Assembly (NCBI RefSeq): GCF_900176145.1
Contig: NZ_FWWY01000002.1
Location: forward strand, 184,657 to 248,656
From: Sulfobacillus thermosulfidooxidans DSM 9293
GTDB lineage: Bacteria; Bacillota; Sulfobacillia; Sulfobacillales; Sulfobacillaceae
Direction: 5' to 3'
Length of the DNA stretch: 64,000 nucleotides
Shown here one piece after another: positions 54,628 to 62,919 of the stretch (the first letter of the stretch is position 1; each line of letters opens with the position of its first letter). The position numbers were made by a program, and so were the translations under genes. The notes under the pieces were generated by a model. It searched no databases. It saw only the letters and a list, made by a program, of their open reading frames with translations, and was not told where the DNA came from.

Positions 54628-55302
54628 ATGCCGATTCCTCGAAATTTAGACCGTCTGCCACGATTGTCGGTGCGGGATAAAGTGCTTGTCCAGCTCCAAC
54701 AGTGGATTATTGACGGAACCCTCCAACCGGAAGAAAAACTGAACGATGTTGAACTGGCCGACGCACTGCAAGTCAGTCGCACGCCGATTCGTGAAGCTCT
54801 ACAAATTTTGGAGTTACAAGGATTTGTTGAACTGATTCCAGGGAAAGCGACACGCGTCACGCCTATCGATTCGCACGATGTATTTAAAATTTATCCACCG
54901 TTAGCCTTGTTAGAAGCCTTAAATGCGCAGGACGCAACGTCTCGGATTCGACCCGACATAATTGAAGAACTCAAACACGTCAATCGCGGGTTACGACAAG
55001 CTCTCGACCAACGGAATTCCTGGCAGGCACTAGAATGGGATCGGCAGTTTCACGCCCTTATTGCGGAGGCCGCCGACAATCCCTATGTCACATCATTTAC
55101 CACCCTTTTGCACATGCATGCCAGTCGGCTCAAATACCGGTTTTTTCAACACCTGGTGTTGCCCGCGTATACCTCCGTCGATGAACACACGCTGATCATC
55201 CAGGCTTTAGAAGACAAGAATGCCGAAATGGCCAGCGCGATTATGAAAAAAAATTGGTTACGCCCCATGGAGGAATTGGCCAAAAGTTTGGTGACCACCT
55301 AA
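54628..55302 (+). CDS. GntR-family regulator, FadR/FCD type
   Basis: 224 residues from ATG 54628, after GTGAGGTG. N-terminal winged helix (VRDKVLVQLQQWIIDGTLQP, EKLNDVELADALQVSRTPIREAL) and an all-helical FCD domain with DRQFHALIAEAADNPYV, whose Asp/His residues usually hold a metal, and DEHTLIIQALEDKNAEMA near the end. It probably represses or activates the divergent transporter and itself through the palindrome at 54466-54495. Confidence 0.85.
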   Translation: MPIPRNLDRLPRLSVRDKVLVQLQQWIIDGTLQPEEKLNDVELADALQVSRTPIREALQILELQGFVELIPGKATRVTPIDSHDVFKIYPPLALLEALNAQDATSRIRPDIIEELKHVNRGLRQALDQRNSWQALEWDRQFHALIAEAADNPYVTSFTTLLHMHASRLKYRFFQHLVLPAYTSVDEHTLIIQALEDKNAEMASAIMKKNWLRPMEELAKSLVTT

Positions 55303-55426
55303 TTTTCAGTCATTGTCCAGGATTCGTTCCTATTGGAAGCCGGACTAGGTCGTCACCTGATGAAGCTGAGAGCTTGGCAATCCCACTTCAAGAAGTGTTG
55401 ATTAATCAAGAAATGAGGGAATCGGA

Positions 55427-55750
55427 ATGCACTTTCCCCAGTTAGCTGTATCCCAACACCTCCAAGCATGGCCCCAGCCCCCCTCGCCCGCTATCGGGTG
55501 GGGTTTAACCCATCGCCTTAGCCGTCGTCTCTGGAGTGCGACCCATATCGATTGGATCCCTGTGCTATGGTCAGAACGAAGAGCATGGCAGTATTGGGGT
55601 CAGTGGGAGTATACGGCCTTATTTTTGGATCGCCGGTTAGACCGCATTTGGACGCAATTTCCTGAGTTGCATGTTATGGGCGGTCCGGGCCATGAACGGG
55701 TTTTACACGAAGCCTGGGCCATTGAATACGTGCTGGGGTGCGGTTTTTAA
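55427..55750 (+). CDS. Hypothetical protein
   Basis: 107 residues from ATG 55427, after GAGGGAATCGG. Trp- and Arg-rich, no membrane segment, no motif recognised. It lies 124 bases after the GntR gene in the same direction. The last residues (EYVLGCGF) and the following decayed frame suggest a shortened gene. Confidence 0.45.
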   Translation: MHFPQLAVSQHLQAWPQPPSPAIGWGLTHRLSRRLWSATHIDWIPVLWSERRAWQYWGQWEYTALFLDRRLDRIWTQFPELHVMGGPGHERVLHEAWAIEYVLGCGF

Positions 55751-56090
55751 GTTCACAGTCTTTGAAACTGAAGCGGCTCCACTCTCGTTGGATTAGCTGG
55801 AGTGCTAGTTCAAGCCAAGACCGTCAACCTCATACCCTTTTAGGAACGTCTCGGATTTCGTCGCCAAGGACAGTTCTTGAATCTCTTCATTCCGATGCAA
55901 CAAGTTCGGAAATCGGTAACCATGGAGAGCGAAAGCGATAAACAAGGCCTATAGTCCTTCCTTGACACTTCCCACGCTTAAAGACAGGGATTTTAAGAGG
56001 TGGTTGGTTATCTGAATACCTTCACCCGTAATACGAATGCAGGTAAAAGATATTCTTTCGGACTAAGATCCCAGCCCCCTTTCTAAAATG

Positions 56091-56120
56091 CACCAGTGTT
56101 CCGACATCGGAACACTGGTG
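56091..56120. repeat. Palindrome copy 1
   Basis: Core GTTCCGA-CA-TCGGAAC; the arms extend by CACCAGT outward on both sides in perfect complement (14-bp arms). Candidate binding site for the ParB or HTH protein encoded at 58757-61036. Confidence 0.8.
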
Positions 56121-56308
56121 ATTCGCACTAAAATCTTCTCGATAAATGTTTTCTGATACCCATTCTAGTAACCCTTACCATAACGAGGCGAATCCAACAC
56201 AGAGTGTATATTCCTATTAATAATTACACGAAGAACTACATCAATCATATTGTATTTATATTTATGTTTAAGAATGATAAAAAAGTATCATTGAGTACGT
56301 GTCTAAAA

Positions 56309-56326
56309 TGTTCCGACGTCGGAACA
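56309..56326. repeat. Palindrome copy 2
   Basis: TGTTCCGACGTCGGAACA, perfect over 18 bp, without further complementary arms. Confidence 0.8.
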
Positions 56327-56596
56327 CCTGCATAGTGCTGAAAATAGCGAAAAAGTTGTGACACATTAGATTTTGAATCCCAAAATATATTTTTGGTACA
56401 TAACATTGAATGAATAACTAAAATATTTTACTTTAAAATGGAAATCATCAATTAAAATAGCGTAAAGTAGCGTGACCAAATTCTTTCAATGGCGAAAAGA
56501 AAGCGGACAACCTTGCCTAGCGGAGTGGTAATAGACGTTTTAGGATGCTGATAATACAAGTGGAATTAACCTTCGTTATCGATCAATAGCACGCAT

Positions 56597-56630
56597 ATCC
56601 AGGGTGTTCCGATATCGGAACACCCTGGAT
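56597..56630. repeat. Palindrome copy 3
   Basis: Core GTTCCGA-TA-TCGGAAC with outer arms ATCCAGGGT and its complement, giving a perfect 34-bp palindrome, the longest of the set. Confidence 0.85.
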
Positions 56631-56773
56631 AGCAAGCACAGTCCCATTCCGGAACCCGGAGGTATTAATTTGGCGTAGATTCCTATTTATTTCTTTTTGC
56701 ATCCTTGCGATTGTTAATTATTTATTGACCCCAATAGTATCAGTATGAAAACATTGCAAGTACTTTCGATACA

Positions 56774-56803
56774 ACCGGGTGTTCCGACGTCGGAACACCC
56801 GGT
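56774..56803. repeat. Palindrome copy 4
   Basis: Core GTTCCGA-CG-TCGGAAC with outer arms ACCGGGT and its complement, perfect over 30 bp. Confidence 0.85.
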
Positions 56804-56837
56804 AACACACCGTGCGGAAACAATGATTTGCTAGTAT

Positions 56838-57735
56838 ATGAGCCTGGGTCATAACTTCAACGGAATATTGGCAGGGTTCCCCCGCCTAGACCTAACACGG
56901 GCAGGCGGCGGGAGGAATGCCGTGCCGCATTACCATCTCGCATACGCCACGCTGTCCACCAGCAAGCGCATGGATCGCGTCAGTAAGCGAACCTTGGATG
57001 GGACAAATTGCCCGACGCGATGCCAACGGGCATCGGAGACAGACAGTTTCTTTTGTGTAGGGGTATTGGTATAACCCGAGATATAGCCCCGTACGGTGCA
57101 CCCAACTTTGGTTGCTTCGACGAGATCGCCTTTCCGCACGCCCCCGCGGGGTGGTTGTCCCACCAAACCGTTCGCTGCGGCCTCCGCGGATCGGATCTTG
57201 GTCATGAAGCGCTCGGCGAAAGAGCTGCGGTCGCTGAATCACCGCAAACGCGCGGGAGCCATGCGACAGATGCCCTCCCACCTCTAGCCGTGATCGCCAT
57301 TTTTGTCGTAAAAGGGCACATAGCGGAGAAAATGGCTGCCAGCCAACATCATCCCATCGATGGCGTGACTGGCCGGAGACCATTCGGCTTTTTGAGGCGT
57401 TTTCTGGAGACCTAACACGAACCGAAGATGCGCGGTTTCCCACCCGTGCCGGGGTTCGATGGGCCAACGGAAGCGGACCATTTGCCGCTGTTGGCCCACC
57501 ATGACCGGACTAAAAGATCGATTGCCTTGAGCTTCTACGCCTTCATACACGACGTGCGTAATCGGGTAAATCTTTGCCAGTTACTCCACGATGCGCCATC
57601 CGAGGTCGCGATTGGCCTTGATACTAGAAGGGACTTGGTGACCAGTGCAATGAAAAAAGCGAACGGGACGTTGCGGTGTTCTTGCGGTAACGCCGAAATC
57701 GACGGGATTGTTGCCGACTCGTCATCCGTTGCTTG
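56838..57735 (-). pseudogene. Decayed gene, transposase-like
   Basis: Pieces of coherent minus-strand protein occur in different frames: QMVRFRWPIEPRHGWETAHL, then HAIDGMMLAGSHFLRYVPFY at 57284-57550, and GVRKGDLVEATKVGCTVRGY, then SVSDARWHRVGQFVPSKVRL at 56930-57205. Stops and shifts separate them. The Trp/Arg-rich style suggests an old transposase, but no family could be named. Plus-strand frames here are shadows. Confidence 0.4.
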
Positions 57736-57977
57736 ACAATGGGAATTGGCAGCAGCAAGTGCCCCATCCATAGGGTGGCCTATGGGGTTTGCACTCCAAC
57801 ACGGAGTACCGCTTGTCCGGCTCGATTCCAACGGTATGTCCCAAGCGTTCTGCTCCGGAGGGGCGCGAGCGCCCGCACCAGGTGTCATCTGGGGATGATA
57901 CGATACGGCCTGCGTGTACAAGGTCGATGGGACGTCGCAAGGCAAATACTCCGCAAGGAGGAGGACTATCCTCAATA

Positions 57978-58140
57978 AGAATTGCTGTCGTTTCTATGCA
58001 TGGAACTCCCCTGAGTCCCACGACTCCCGCCAAGGCCCGCAAGCTCCTTCGTCGCGGTGAGACCATGCCCAAGCGGGATAAGCTCGGCACATTTTATCTC
58101 CAACTTATCCCGCCGGTCGGGACCGTGATTTCCCATGACA
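57978..58140 (+). pseudogene. RRXRR/PLMP-like N-terminal fragment (IscB-type relative)
   Basis: The frame reads IAVVSMHGTPLSPTTPAKAR, KLLRRGETMPKRDKLGTFYL, close to the PLMP segment (GxPLMPxxPAKARxLLRxGKA) at the N-terminus of IscB and RRXRR-HNH proteins. No RuvC or HNH part follows; after about 58150 the frame is meaningless. It is a remnant, and the assignment rests on this one segment. Confidence 0.45.
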
Positions 58141-58500
58141 CGGTCGCCCTGGCGTTCGTCCTGCGCGGCCGCTGCCGGACAACGTCCGGCGGTCTAGTGC
58201 AATGCTTGCGCCGGGAAAGTCTCTCCCCAAGCCCCCAGCCAGGACCGTCAGCGCAGGTGGTCATTGACGCGCGTGTTTTTCTATCTATATCATCAATTTA
58301 TATTGTTTATATTATTTTTAACACAATTAATCATAAATAATATTCCTTCAAATAGCCATTTGTCAAATCCACCTTCTTTTATAGAAATCAGATATGTATA
58401 TTGTTTTCCAACCACCACAAGTTTGATAATGCTTTTTCAAATTAGGGAATTGACAAAATGCGGATCGCTCTCAACCAAAAGAACCCGTCATTTGTTTCGC

Positions 58501-58530
58501 CCCAAGTGTTCCGACATCGGAACACTTGGG
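58501..58530. repeat. Palindrome copy 5
   Basis: Core GTTCCGA-CA-TCGGAAC with outer arms CCCAAGT and its complement, 14-bp arms. Lies about 230 bases upstream of the HTH-parA-parB operon. Confidence 0.85.
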
Positions 58531-58588
58531 GCTGTATACGAATTCGCAGCCCGTTATCGAATCTGAAAACTTGAAATATCTTCAACAG

Positions 58589-58612
58589 GGGTGTTCCGAT
58601 GTCGGAACACCC
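58589..58612. repeat. Palindrome copy 6
   Basis: Core GTTCCGA-TG-TCGGAAC with outer arms GGGT and its complement, 11-bp arms. Closest copy upstream of the partition operon. Confidence 0.85.
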
Positions 58613-58756
58613 TCAAATCTAACCCCGAATAAACCGCATGCACCCACAAGACGTGCAATAGACCGTATAGTCCTATTATGCCGCACAACAAGCAGGAAAA
58701 CGCAGAACAGATCGCGAATAGAGATAAGAAGCATTCAACAATCGAGGAGGATCCTT

Positions 58757-58957
58757 ATGGCGAATACGACCAAAGATTATTACACCGTCACCGATGTGGC
58801 GGAGTTGCTCGCTATCAGTCCTGATACTGTACGCCGCCTGTTAGCCAACGGCCAGATGCCTGGCGTCAAAATTTCTCCGCGTATTTGGCGTATTCCTGTG
58901 GCCGCATTTCAGACCTGGTTAACCGATCGAGGCAATCAGGAGGGAAAAGCTCTATGA
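58757..58957 (+). CDS. Small excisionase/AlpA-like HTH protein
   Basis: 66 residues from ATG 58757, after GAGGAGG. A single MerR/excisionase-type helix-turn-helix: YYTVTDVAELLAISPDTVRR, LLANGQMPGVKISPRIWRIP and VAAFQTWL. Its stop overlaps the parA start (ATGA). Such proteins bind DNA bends in excision, plasmid control or development. As the first gene of the partition operon it is a candidate regulator of the operon or a centromere partner. Confidence 0.8.
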   Translation: MANTTKDYYTVTDVAELLAISPDTVRRLLANGQMPGVKISPRIWRIPVAAFQTWLTDRGNQEGKAL

Positions 58958-59787
58958 CGTCTGTGCTCCAAGCCATCCCGAATACGATTTCGATGGCTAG
59001 CGTCCCGTTACCCGAACATCCCATCGTGTGGAGCGCTTATGCTGTCAAAGGCGGCATTGGTAAAAGTACGTTAACGGCCAATATTGCCTTTACGCTGCGC
59101 GTTCTTAACCCCATGTACCGTGTTTGCGTAGTCAACGCCGATAGCACGCGCGTCGTCCAACAATGTTTGGGCATCGGACGAGACCAACAGGAATTAACGC
59201 AGGACCTCTATGATGTACTGCAAGGTGCTGTCGATTGGCCATCCGTGCGTGTAGCGTCGCCCTTTGGCGTGGACGTCATCCCGTTAGGTCCTAATCGACA
59301 CGAAGCTGCACGGGAACTCAATTCGAAAGCCGTTCAGACCTTAGTCCGGAACCTGATGGATCATTATGATGTCGTGTTGATTGACTTACATCCCGGCGCC
59401 CAAGCTCTGATTCCCTGGTTAGGCGTGATTCAGAGTGTGCTCCTACCCGTCACCTTGAATGCTAGTGGAGTCGAAGCGGTCCTCGATACCGTGGATGATT
59501 TGCAGACTTGGCGACGTCAAGGGTTAAGTATTCCCGATATCGCCGGCGTCGTCATTAACAAATGGGACGGCCGAATGCGTATCGCGAAAAATTGGTTGGA
59601 TCAATTGGAGCGCGTTCTGCCTCATGAATGGATTTATCCTTGGGCCATTCGCAATACCACGGCCATCGAACATGCCGAGACAGCATGGCAGCCGATTTTA
59701 CGAGAATCTTCGGCAAGTGCGCAAGAAGTCGGCCGAGCCCTCCAATTGATTACACAAAGGTGGTTGACCTATGCTTTCGCGCGATAA
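58954..59787 (+). CDS. parA: ParA-family partition ATPase
   Basis: 277 residues from ATG 58954, nine bases after AGGAGGG. Deviant Walker A motif AVKGGIGKSTLTANIAF, switch-like CVVNADSTRVVQQ, Walker B YDVVLIDLHPGAQ. The usual DxD of Walker A' reads NAD here. It lacks the N-terminal HTH of type Ia ParA; that role may be taken by the separate HTH protein in front. It should move the replicon by ATP-dependent binding to the nucleoid. The end overlaps parB. Confidence 0.9.
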   Translation: MTSVLQAIPNTISMASVPLPEHPIVWSAYAVKGGIGKSTLTANIAFTLRVLNPMYRVCVVNADSTRVVQQCLGIGRDQQELTQDLYDVLQGAVDWPSVRVASPFGVDVIPLGPNRHEAARELNSKAVQTLVRNLMDHYDVVLIDLHPGAQALIPWLGVIQSVLLPVTLNASGVEAVLDTVDDLQTWRRQGLSIPDIAGVVINKWDGRMRIAKNWLDQLERVLPHEWIYPWAIRNTTAIEHAETAWQPILRESSASAQEVGRALQLITQRWLTYAFAR

Positions 59788-61036
59788 TACCGTCAAAATG
59801 CTTAGAGAATTTGTCGAGTTAGTTCTGGATGACACCACACGTCGCCAATTAGCACAAACGTGGGCCATCACGGACGCCGATATGGTGACTCCACGACGGT
59901 TTGCGACAACAGTGGTCACACACCATCGTGAGCAGTTACTCCAGGCTATTGCCGAAAACGATCGGCTAGATACACAGTGGAAGGCCTATCAAAATGATGG
60001 CTTGGCAGGGGTGCAAGCGTTGTGGGAATCGGAACGTCGTATCCGTCGTCAGACCAACAAGACACACATCGCGGCAGCTCGATCCATTGGGGCACCAGCG
60101 CCATCCCTGGACCGGGAACCCGCGATCACCCTGCCGAAAAGCACCGTGACAACGCTCGAAGCCGTGGAAGCCGTTGTGCATGCCCCGATTCAAGAATTGC
60201 CACTTGATACAATTGTGGTCCGGGATGTCAATGTTCGATTAAACATCGAGGATGATCCGACGTTTGCGGAATTAGTGACCAGTATCGAACAGCATGGACT
60301 CCTGCAACCCGTGGTCGTCACCTCTGATGGAAACAACTCCGGGCAATGGCGCCTCTTAGCGGGCGAACGCCGCTATCGCGCGGTGAAGAATTTGGGATGG
60401 AGAACGATTTTAGCCCGAATTGTTGATGTCCCGGAAAGTGCATGGAAAATCGTGATGTTAACCGAAAATGTGCAGCGCCAGGATCTGGCCCCATGGGAAG
60501 AAGCGTTAGGCTATCAACAACTCCTCGACACAGGCTTATCTTTGCGTCAATTAGCGAAACAACTCCATAAATCACCCGCTTATTTATCGGGCTTACTAAA
60601 ATTGATTCGCAATCCCCTGATTCGAGAGGCCATGCGAGATCATCGGTTGGACACGCGATCTTTGGCTCTCGAACTGGCGCCGCTTATTGATGTGGAGGGT
60701 CACGAAAAAATCCCCAATACCCTGGAACCGGTTTTACAGTTTATCGCGGCTAAACGGCCTACGGTCACACAATTGCGCGAGCATATTACGGAACGTCTCG
60801 CCGCTCCCTCGCCCCTGACCAGGGAGGCCTCGCCACCGCAAAAGCCCCGGGCAGCGCGCGGAAGTTTTTTGAAAAAAGAAGTGGCGCGATTAGAAGAAAT
60901 TCAGAAAACCCGAATTACCCGGCTGTCCCCGGAGGAATTGGCGGTCTTGGCTGATTTATATGATCGCACCGCCCGAGCTCTCCGAGAACGGCTGGAGGGT
61001 CCACCCCTCCCAACAAACGAGTCTCCCTCGGACTAG
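59771..61036 (+). CDS. parB: ParB-family partition protein with long N-terminal extension
   Basis: 421 residues from ATG 59771, after AAAGGTGG and 17 bases inside parA. Residues about 140-235 are the ParB/Spo0J CTPase domain: GLLQPVVV, LLAGERRYRAVKNLGW and LTENVQRQDLAPWEEA. The HTH (LRQLAKQLHKSPAYLSGLLKLI) follows at about 255-280, then a C-terminal dimerisation helix region. The first about 135 residues are an extra helical part (FATTVVTHHREQLLQAIAEN) absent from chromosomal ParB. It probably binds the GTTCCGA palindromes. Confidence 0.9.
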   Translation: MLSRDNTVKMLREFVELVLDDTTRRQLAQTWAITDADMVTPRRFATTVVTHHREQLLQAIAENDRLDTQWKAYQNDGLAGVQALWESERRIRRQTNKTHIAAARSIGAPAPSLDREPAITLPKSTVTTLEAVEAVVHAPIQELPLDTIVVRDVNVRLNIEDDPTFAELVTSIEQHGLLQPVVVTSDGNNSGQWRLLAGERRYRAVKNLGWRTILARIVDVPESAWKIVMLTENVQRQDLAPWEEALGYQQLLDTGLSLRQLAKQLHKSPAYLSGLLKLIRNPLIREAMRDHRLDTRSLALELAPLIDVEGHEKIPNTLEPVLQFIAAKRPTVTQLREHITERLAAPSPLTREASPPQKPRAARGSFLKKEVARLEEIQKTRITRLSPEELAVLADLYDRTARALRERLEGPPLPTNESPSD

Positions 61037-61056
61037 TCTTTTGGAACATCACCCCT

Positions 61057-61086
61057 GGGGAGTGTTCCGATATCGGAACACTCCCC
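61057..61086. repeat. Palindrome copy 7
   Basis: Core GTTCCGA-TA-TCGGAAC with outer arms GGGGAGT and its complement, 14-bp arms, 20 bases after the parB stop. It could double as a terminator stem, though no T-run follows. Confidence 0.85.
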
Positions 61087-61341
61087 CCTCTATGATGTGC
61101 GATCGCCAATTACCGATGGTTTCCTAAGCGCCCAACCGTTGTCGCAACCATTTACAGATCTGCGGAGACTTTCTATCGCCATATCGTGCGTTTTGTCCTC
61201 CTCATCAGCTAACGAGCGAGGCGATATGCTAAGGCTTCCCGACAATGTAGTAGGTCAGCAACAAAACACGAAAGGTTTCTCGCGATCCAACGTCAGGCAT
61301 TGATGTCATTTAATCCGTTTCGGCGGGTAATCACTCGTTGC

Positions 61342-61357
61342 GTTCCGATATCGGAAC
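61342..61357. repeat. Palindrome copy 8
   Basis: GTTCCGATATCGGAAC, the bare 16-bp core, 48 bases beyond the stop of the rep-like gene. Confidence 0.8.
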
Positions 61358-61404
61358 ATCGCCCAAGAATCAACACAATACTTTGCCCGGTCAGACGGCT
61401 CGTG

Positions 61405-62547
61405 CTAAGCGCCACATCGTTCAACAGGTTCGAGTGCTGCAAGGTCCGGACGTTCCTGGGCCGCTTTCAGAATAAATGCTCGCCACGTAGGGCTTCCTTC
61501 TCGAAAGGTGTGTGCGAATAACGATCCCAAAGCCTTCCGAGCTAGCTCGGCGGCATACTCCTGTAAAGCAGACAACTGCGATAGACACGGCGCTAACACC
61601 TTCCATTGAGCGGTAGCTTCAGCCTGAGCGGCCCGCACGCGTTCTTCATCCGCCATCTCACGAAGTTTTTGGTCATGTAGTTGCGCCATACGTTCAGCAT
61701 AATCTATGCGTCGCTGCCGGACTTCATGCACCCATCGTGGAGCTGACCATTCGTCGCGTAACGCGCGATTCATCCAACCTCCCGGAAACCGAATAGCCTT
61801 AGAGGGGGCTGAGACCATCCAAATTGCCACTTGGGCAACGCGCGCGAGATCATAGTGGCGTAGCCAGTGATGGACGCGTTTGGGCGAGATGTGGTGTTTT
61901 TCAAGTAGAGCGATTAAAAACAACTGAACGTCGTGTTTCGAGGAAAATTTCCACATAGGTGCTCCGGGTAGCGGTTGATCACTCTTACTGAAAGTCTGTT
62001 TTTCCTGGATCGGCTCCCTTTGATGCGATTCAACCGGTGTCGTATCAAGGGATTGCGGCGACTCCCCCCGTGGACAATCTGTCCGGTTCCCTTCGGACAT
62101 TTCGGGCCATATAAAGACCGTGTCCGGCGTGGGAACGGGTTCCGATGTGGATGTCGATGGAGCCGTGTCCTGAATCCGTTCTACGGTGGTGATGGTCGGT
62201 TGAGGGACGGTCATTAAAGGCTGCCACGTTAGCACATAGCGATTGGATGTGGTACCGCCATTGGCACGCTTTCTGGGAATAATCCGTAATAACCCTAATG
62301 TTTCTAATCGTTGAAGAGATCGACGGACCGTTCGCGTACTCATATGGGTTTCGCGCGCTAAGGTTTTTTCGGAGAAAATTAAACCTAAGGGAAGTCGTGG
62401 TGTTTGGGTTTTCGCCCGCCACAGAAACAGATATAACTGCCGCGTATTGGGGGGGAGACCCCGGTCGACCAGATCCGCCTCAATGCGCTTAAGAGTGGGA
62501 GGAACTTTGGGGAATAATTGGGAGGATATCGGGGTATTCTGTATCAT
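61405..62547 (-). CDS. Replication-type winged-helix protein (HTH_36-like), Rep candidate
   Basis: 380 residues from ATG 62547 (MIQNTPISS); an in-frame ATG 62607 would start inside a promoter-like sequence on the other strand. The N-terminal winged helix is clear: GLPPNTRQLYLFLWRAKTQT, IFSEKTLARETHMSTRTVRR and SLQRLETLGLLRII. A low-complexity Thr/Ser/Pro linker follows, then a helical C-terminal domain with DVQLFLIALLEKHHISPKRV. The pattern is that of plasmid replication initiators and DnaD-like proteins. Its place beside parAB supports Rep, but catalytic motifs are not expected in this class, so proof is lacking. Confidence 0.65.
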   Translation of the reverse strand: MIQNTPISSQLFPKVPPTLKRIEADLVDRGLPPNTRQLYLFLWRAKTQTPRLPLGLIFSEKTLARETHMSTRTVRRSLQRLETLGLLRIIPRKRANGGTTSNRYVLTWQPLMTVPQPTITTVERIQDTAPSTSTSEPVPTPDTVFIWPEMSEGNRTDCPRGESPQSLDTTPVESHQREPIQEKQTFSKSDQPLPGAPMWKFSSKHDVQLFLIALLEKHHISPKRVHHWLRHYDLARVAQVAIWMVSAPSKAIRFPGGWMNRALRDEWSAPRWVHEVRQRRIDYAERMAQLHDQKLREMADEERVRAAQAEATAQWKVLAPCLSQLSALQEYAAELARKALGSLFAHTFREGSPTWRAFILKAAQERPDLAALEPVERCGA

Positions 62548-62579
62548 GAGTGGTTTTGCCGCAATTAGCCATGATTGTC

Positions 62580-62608
62580 TTGACAGGATTATGATCCTCT
62601 TATACAAT
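62580..62608 (+). promoter_or_regulatory. Strong sigma-70-type promoter
   Basis: TTGACA (62580-62585), 17-base spacer, TACAAT (62603-62608). It points right, away from the rep-like gene, and overlaps that gene's 5' region. Transcription should start near 62615. Confidence 0.8.
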
Positions 62609-62614
62609 CATGAG

Positions 62615-62764
62615 AGTAAAGCGATGCCCGGTACTAGAAGGGGTTCTGGTAAAACTTTCCTTCTAGCACAGAGGGACAGCGCCTATGGGTTAAACGGCAA
62701 ATGAACCTCCTTTACACGTTTTTGGGATAACACACGACTGTTGGTTGCAGTTGTGTGTTTTGTT
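62615..62764 (+). ncRNA. Candidate small antisense RNA upstream of the rep-like gene
   Basis: About 150 bases between the promoter at 62580-62608 and an intrinsic terminator with a 12-bp stem (62729-62740 with 62748-62759, one G-U pair) and a T-rich tail. It would be antisense to the leader of the rep-like mRNA if that starts further right, as in copy-number control of many plasmids. It also contains a 26-codon frame (62624-62704, MPGTRRGSGKTFLL) with a weak GAGAG site, so a tiny protein is the alternative. Confidence 0.55.
62729..62764 (+). terminator. Intrinsic terminator of the first small RNA
   Basis: Stem AACACACGACTG with CAGTTGTGTGTT, 7-base loop, followed by TTTGTTTT. One G-U pair; otherwise perfect. 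Confidence 0.8.
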
Positions 62765-62814
62765 TTACGCGCCTTTTGCGCATAAAAAACAACCTTGACA
62801 CACTCCCTCAAGGT

Positions 62815-62843
62815 TTGAACGATAGGACGCATTACGATATAAT
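62815..62843 (+). promoter_or_regulatory. Strong promoter of second small RNA or leader
   Basis: TTGAAC (62815-62820), 17-base spacer, TATAAT (62838-62843), near-consensus. A hairpin CCTTGA/TCAAGG lies just upstream (62793-62813). Confidence 0.8.
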
Positions 62844-62849
62844 TACAGC

Positions 62850-62919
62850 GTCGTCGTTCACCGCTGTCAGGAGTGGTGAACGGGCCTGAGGGGACTGCGC
62901 GGGAACGCGGTCCTTTTTT
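62850..62919 (+). ncRNA. Candidate 70-base small RNA or transcription-attenuating leader
   Basis: Between the promoter at 62815 and a terminator at 62892-62919. It holds a perfect stem GTTCACC/GGTGAAC (62856-62862 with 62875-62881) and the terminator stem GGACTGCG/CGCGGTCC followed by six T. Either it is an independent sRNA or it is an attenuator in the leader of the HNH-like gene that starts about 225 bases further on. Confidence 0.55.
62892..62919 (+). terminator. Intrinsic terminator of the second small RNA
   Basis: Eight-pair stem (one G-U) at 62892-62899 and 62906-62913, loop of six, then TTTTTT. Confidence 0.8.

Larger units (their letters stand above)
55751..56837. other. AT-rich noncoding region with four palindromes, centromere candidate
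   Basis: About 1.1 kb without a supported gene; much of 56120-56480 and 56660-56760 is AT-rich. Four copies of the GTTCCGA-NN-TCGGAAC palindrome are spaced at roughly 170-300 bases (see separate entries). Together with the partition operon 2 kb away, this looks like a centromere-like or origin-proximal region. Confidence 0.5.
58200..58756. other. AT-rich leader region of the partition operon
   Basis: Noncoding: an AT-rich block at 58270-58450, then two palindromes (58501-58530 and 58589-58612) and 145 bases to the HTH gene. A promoter is expected here but no convincing -35/-10 pair was found. The position of the palindromes fits autoregulation of the operon. Confidence 0.5.
61037..61404. other. 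Intergenic region between convergent parB and rep-like genes
   Basis: 368 bases with palindromes 7 and 8 and a half site (TTGGAACA at 61041). Two short plus-strand frames have no ribosome site and are not supported. Confidence 0.5.

Noticed and set aside
56091..56803. The spaced GTTCCGA palindromes as a CRISPR array
   Set aside because: Spacing is irregular at 170-300 bases, repeats are full palindromes with varying arms, and no cas genes are present.
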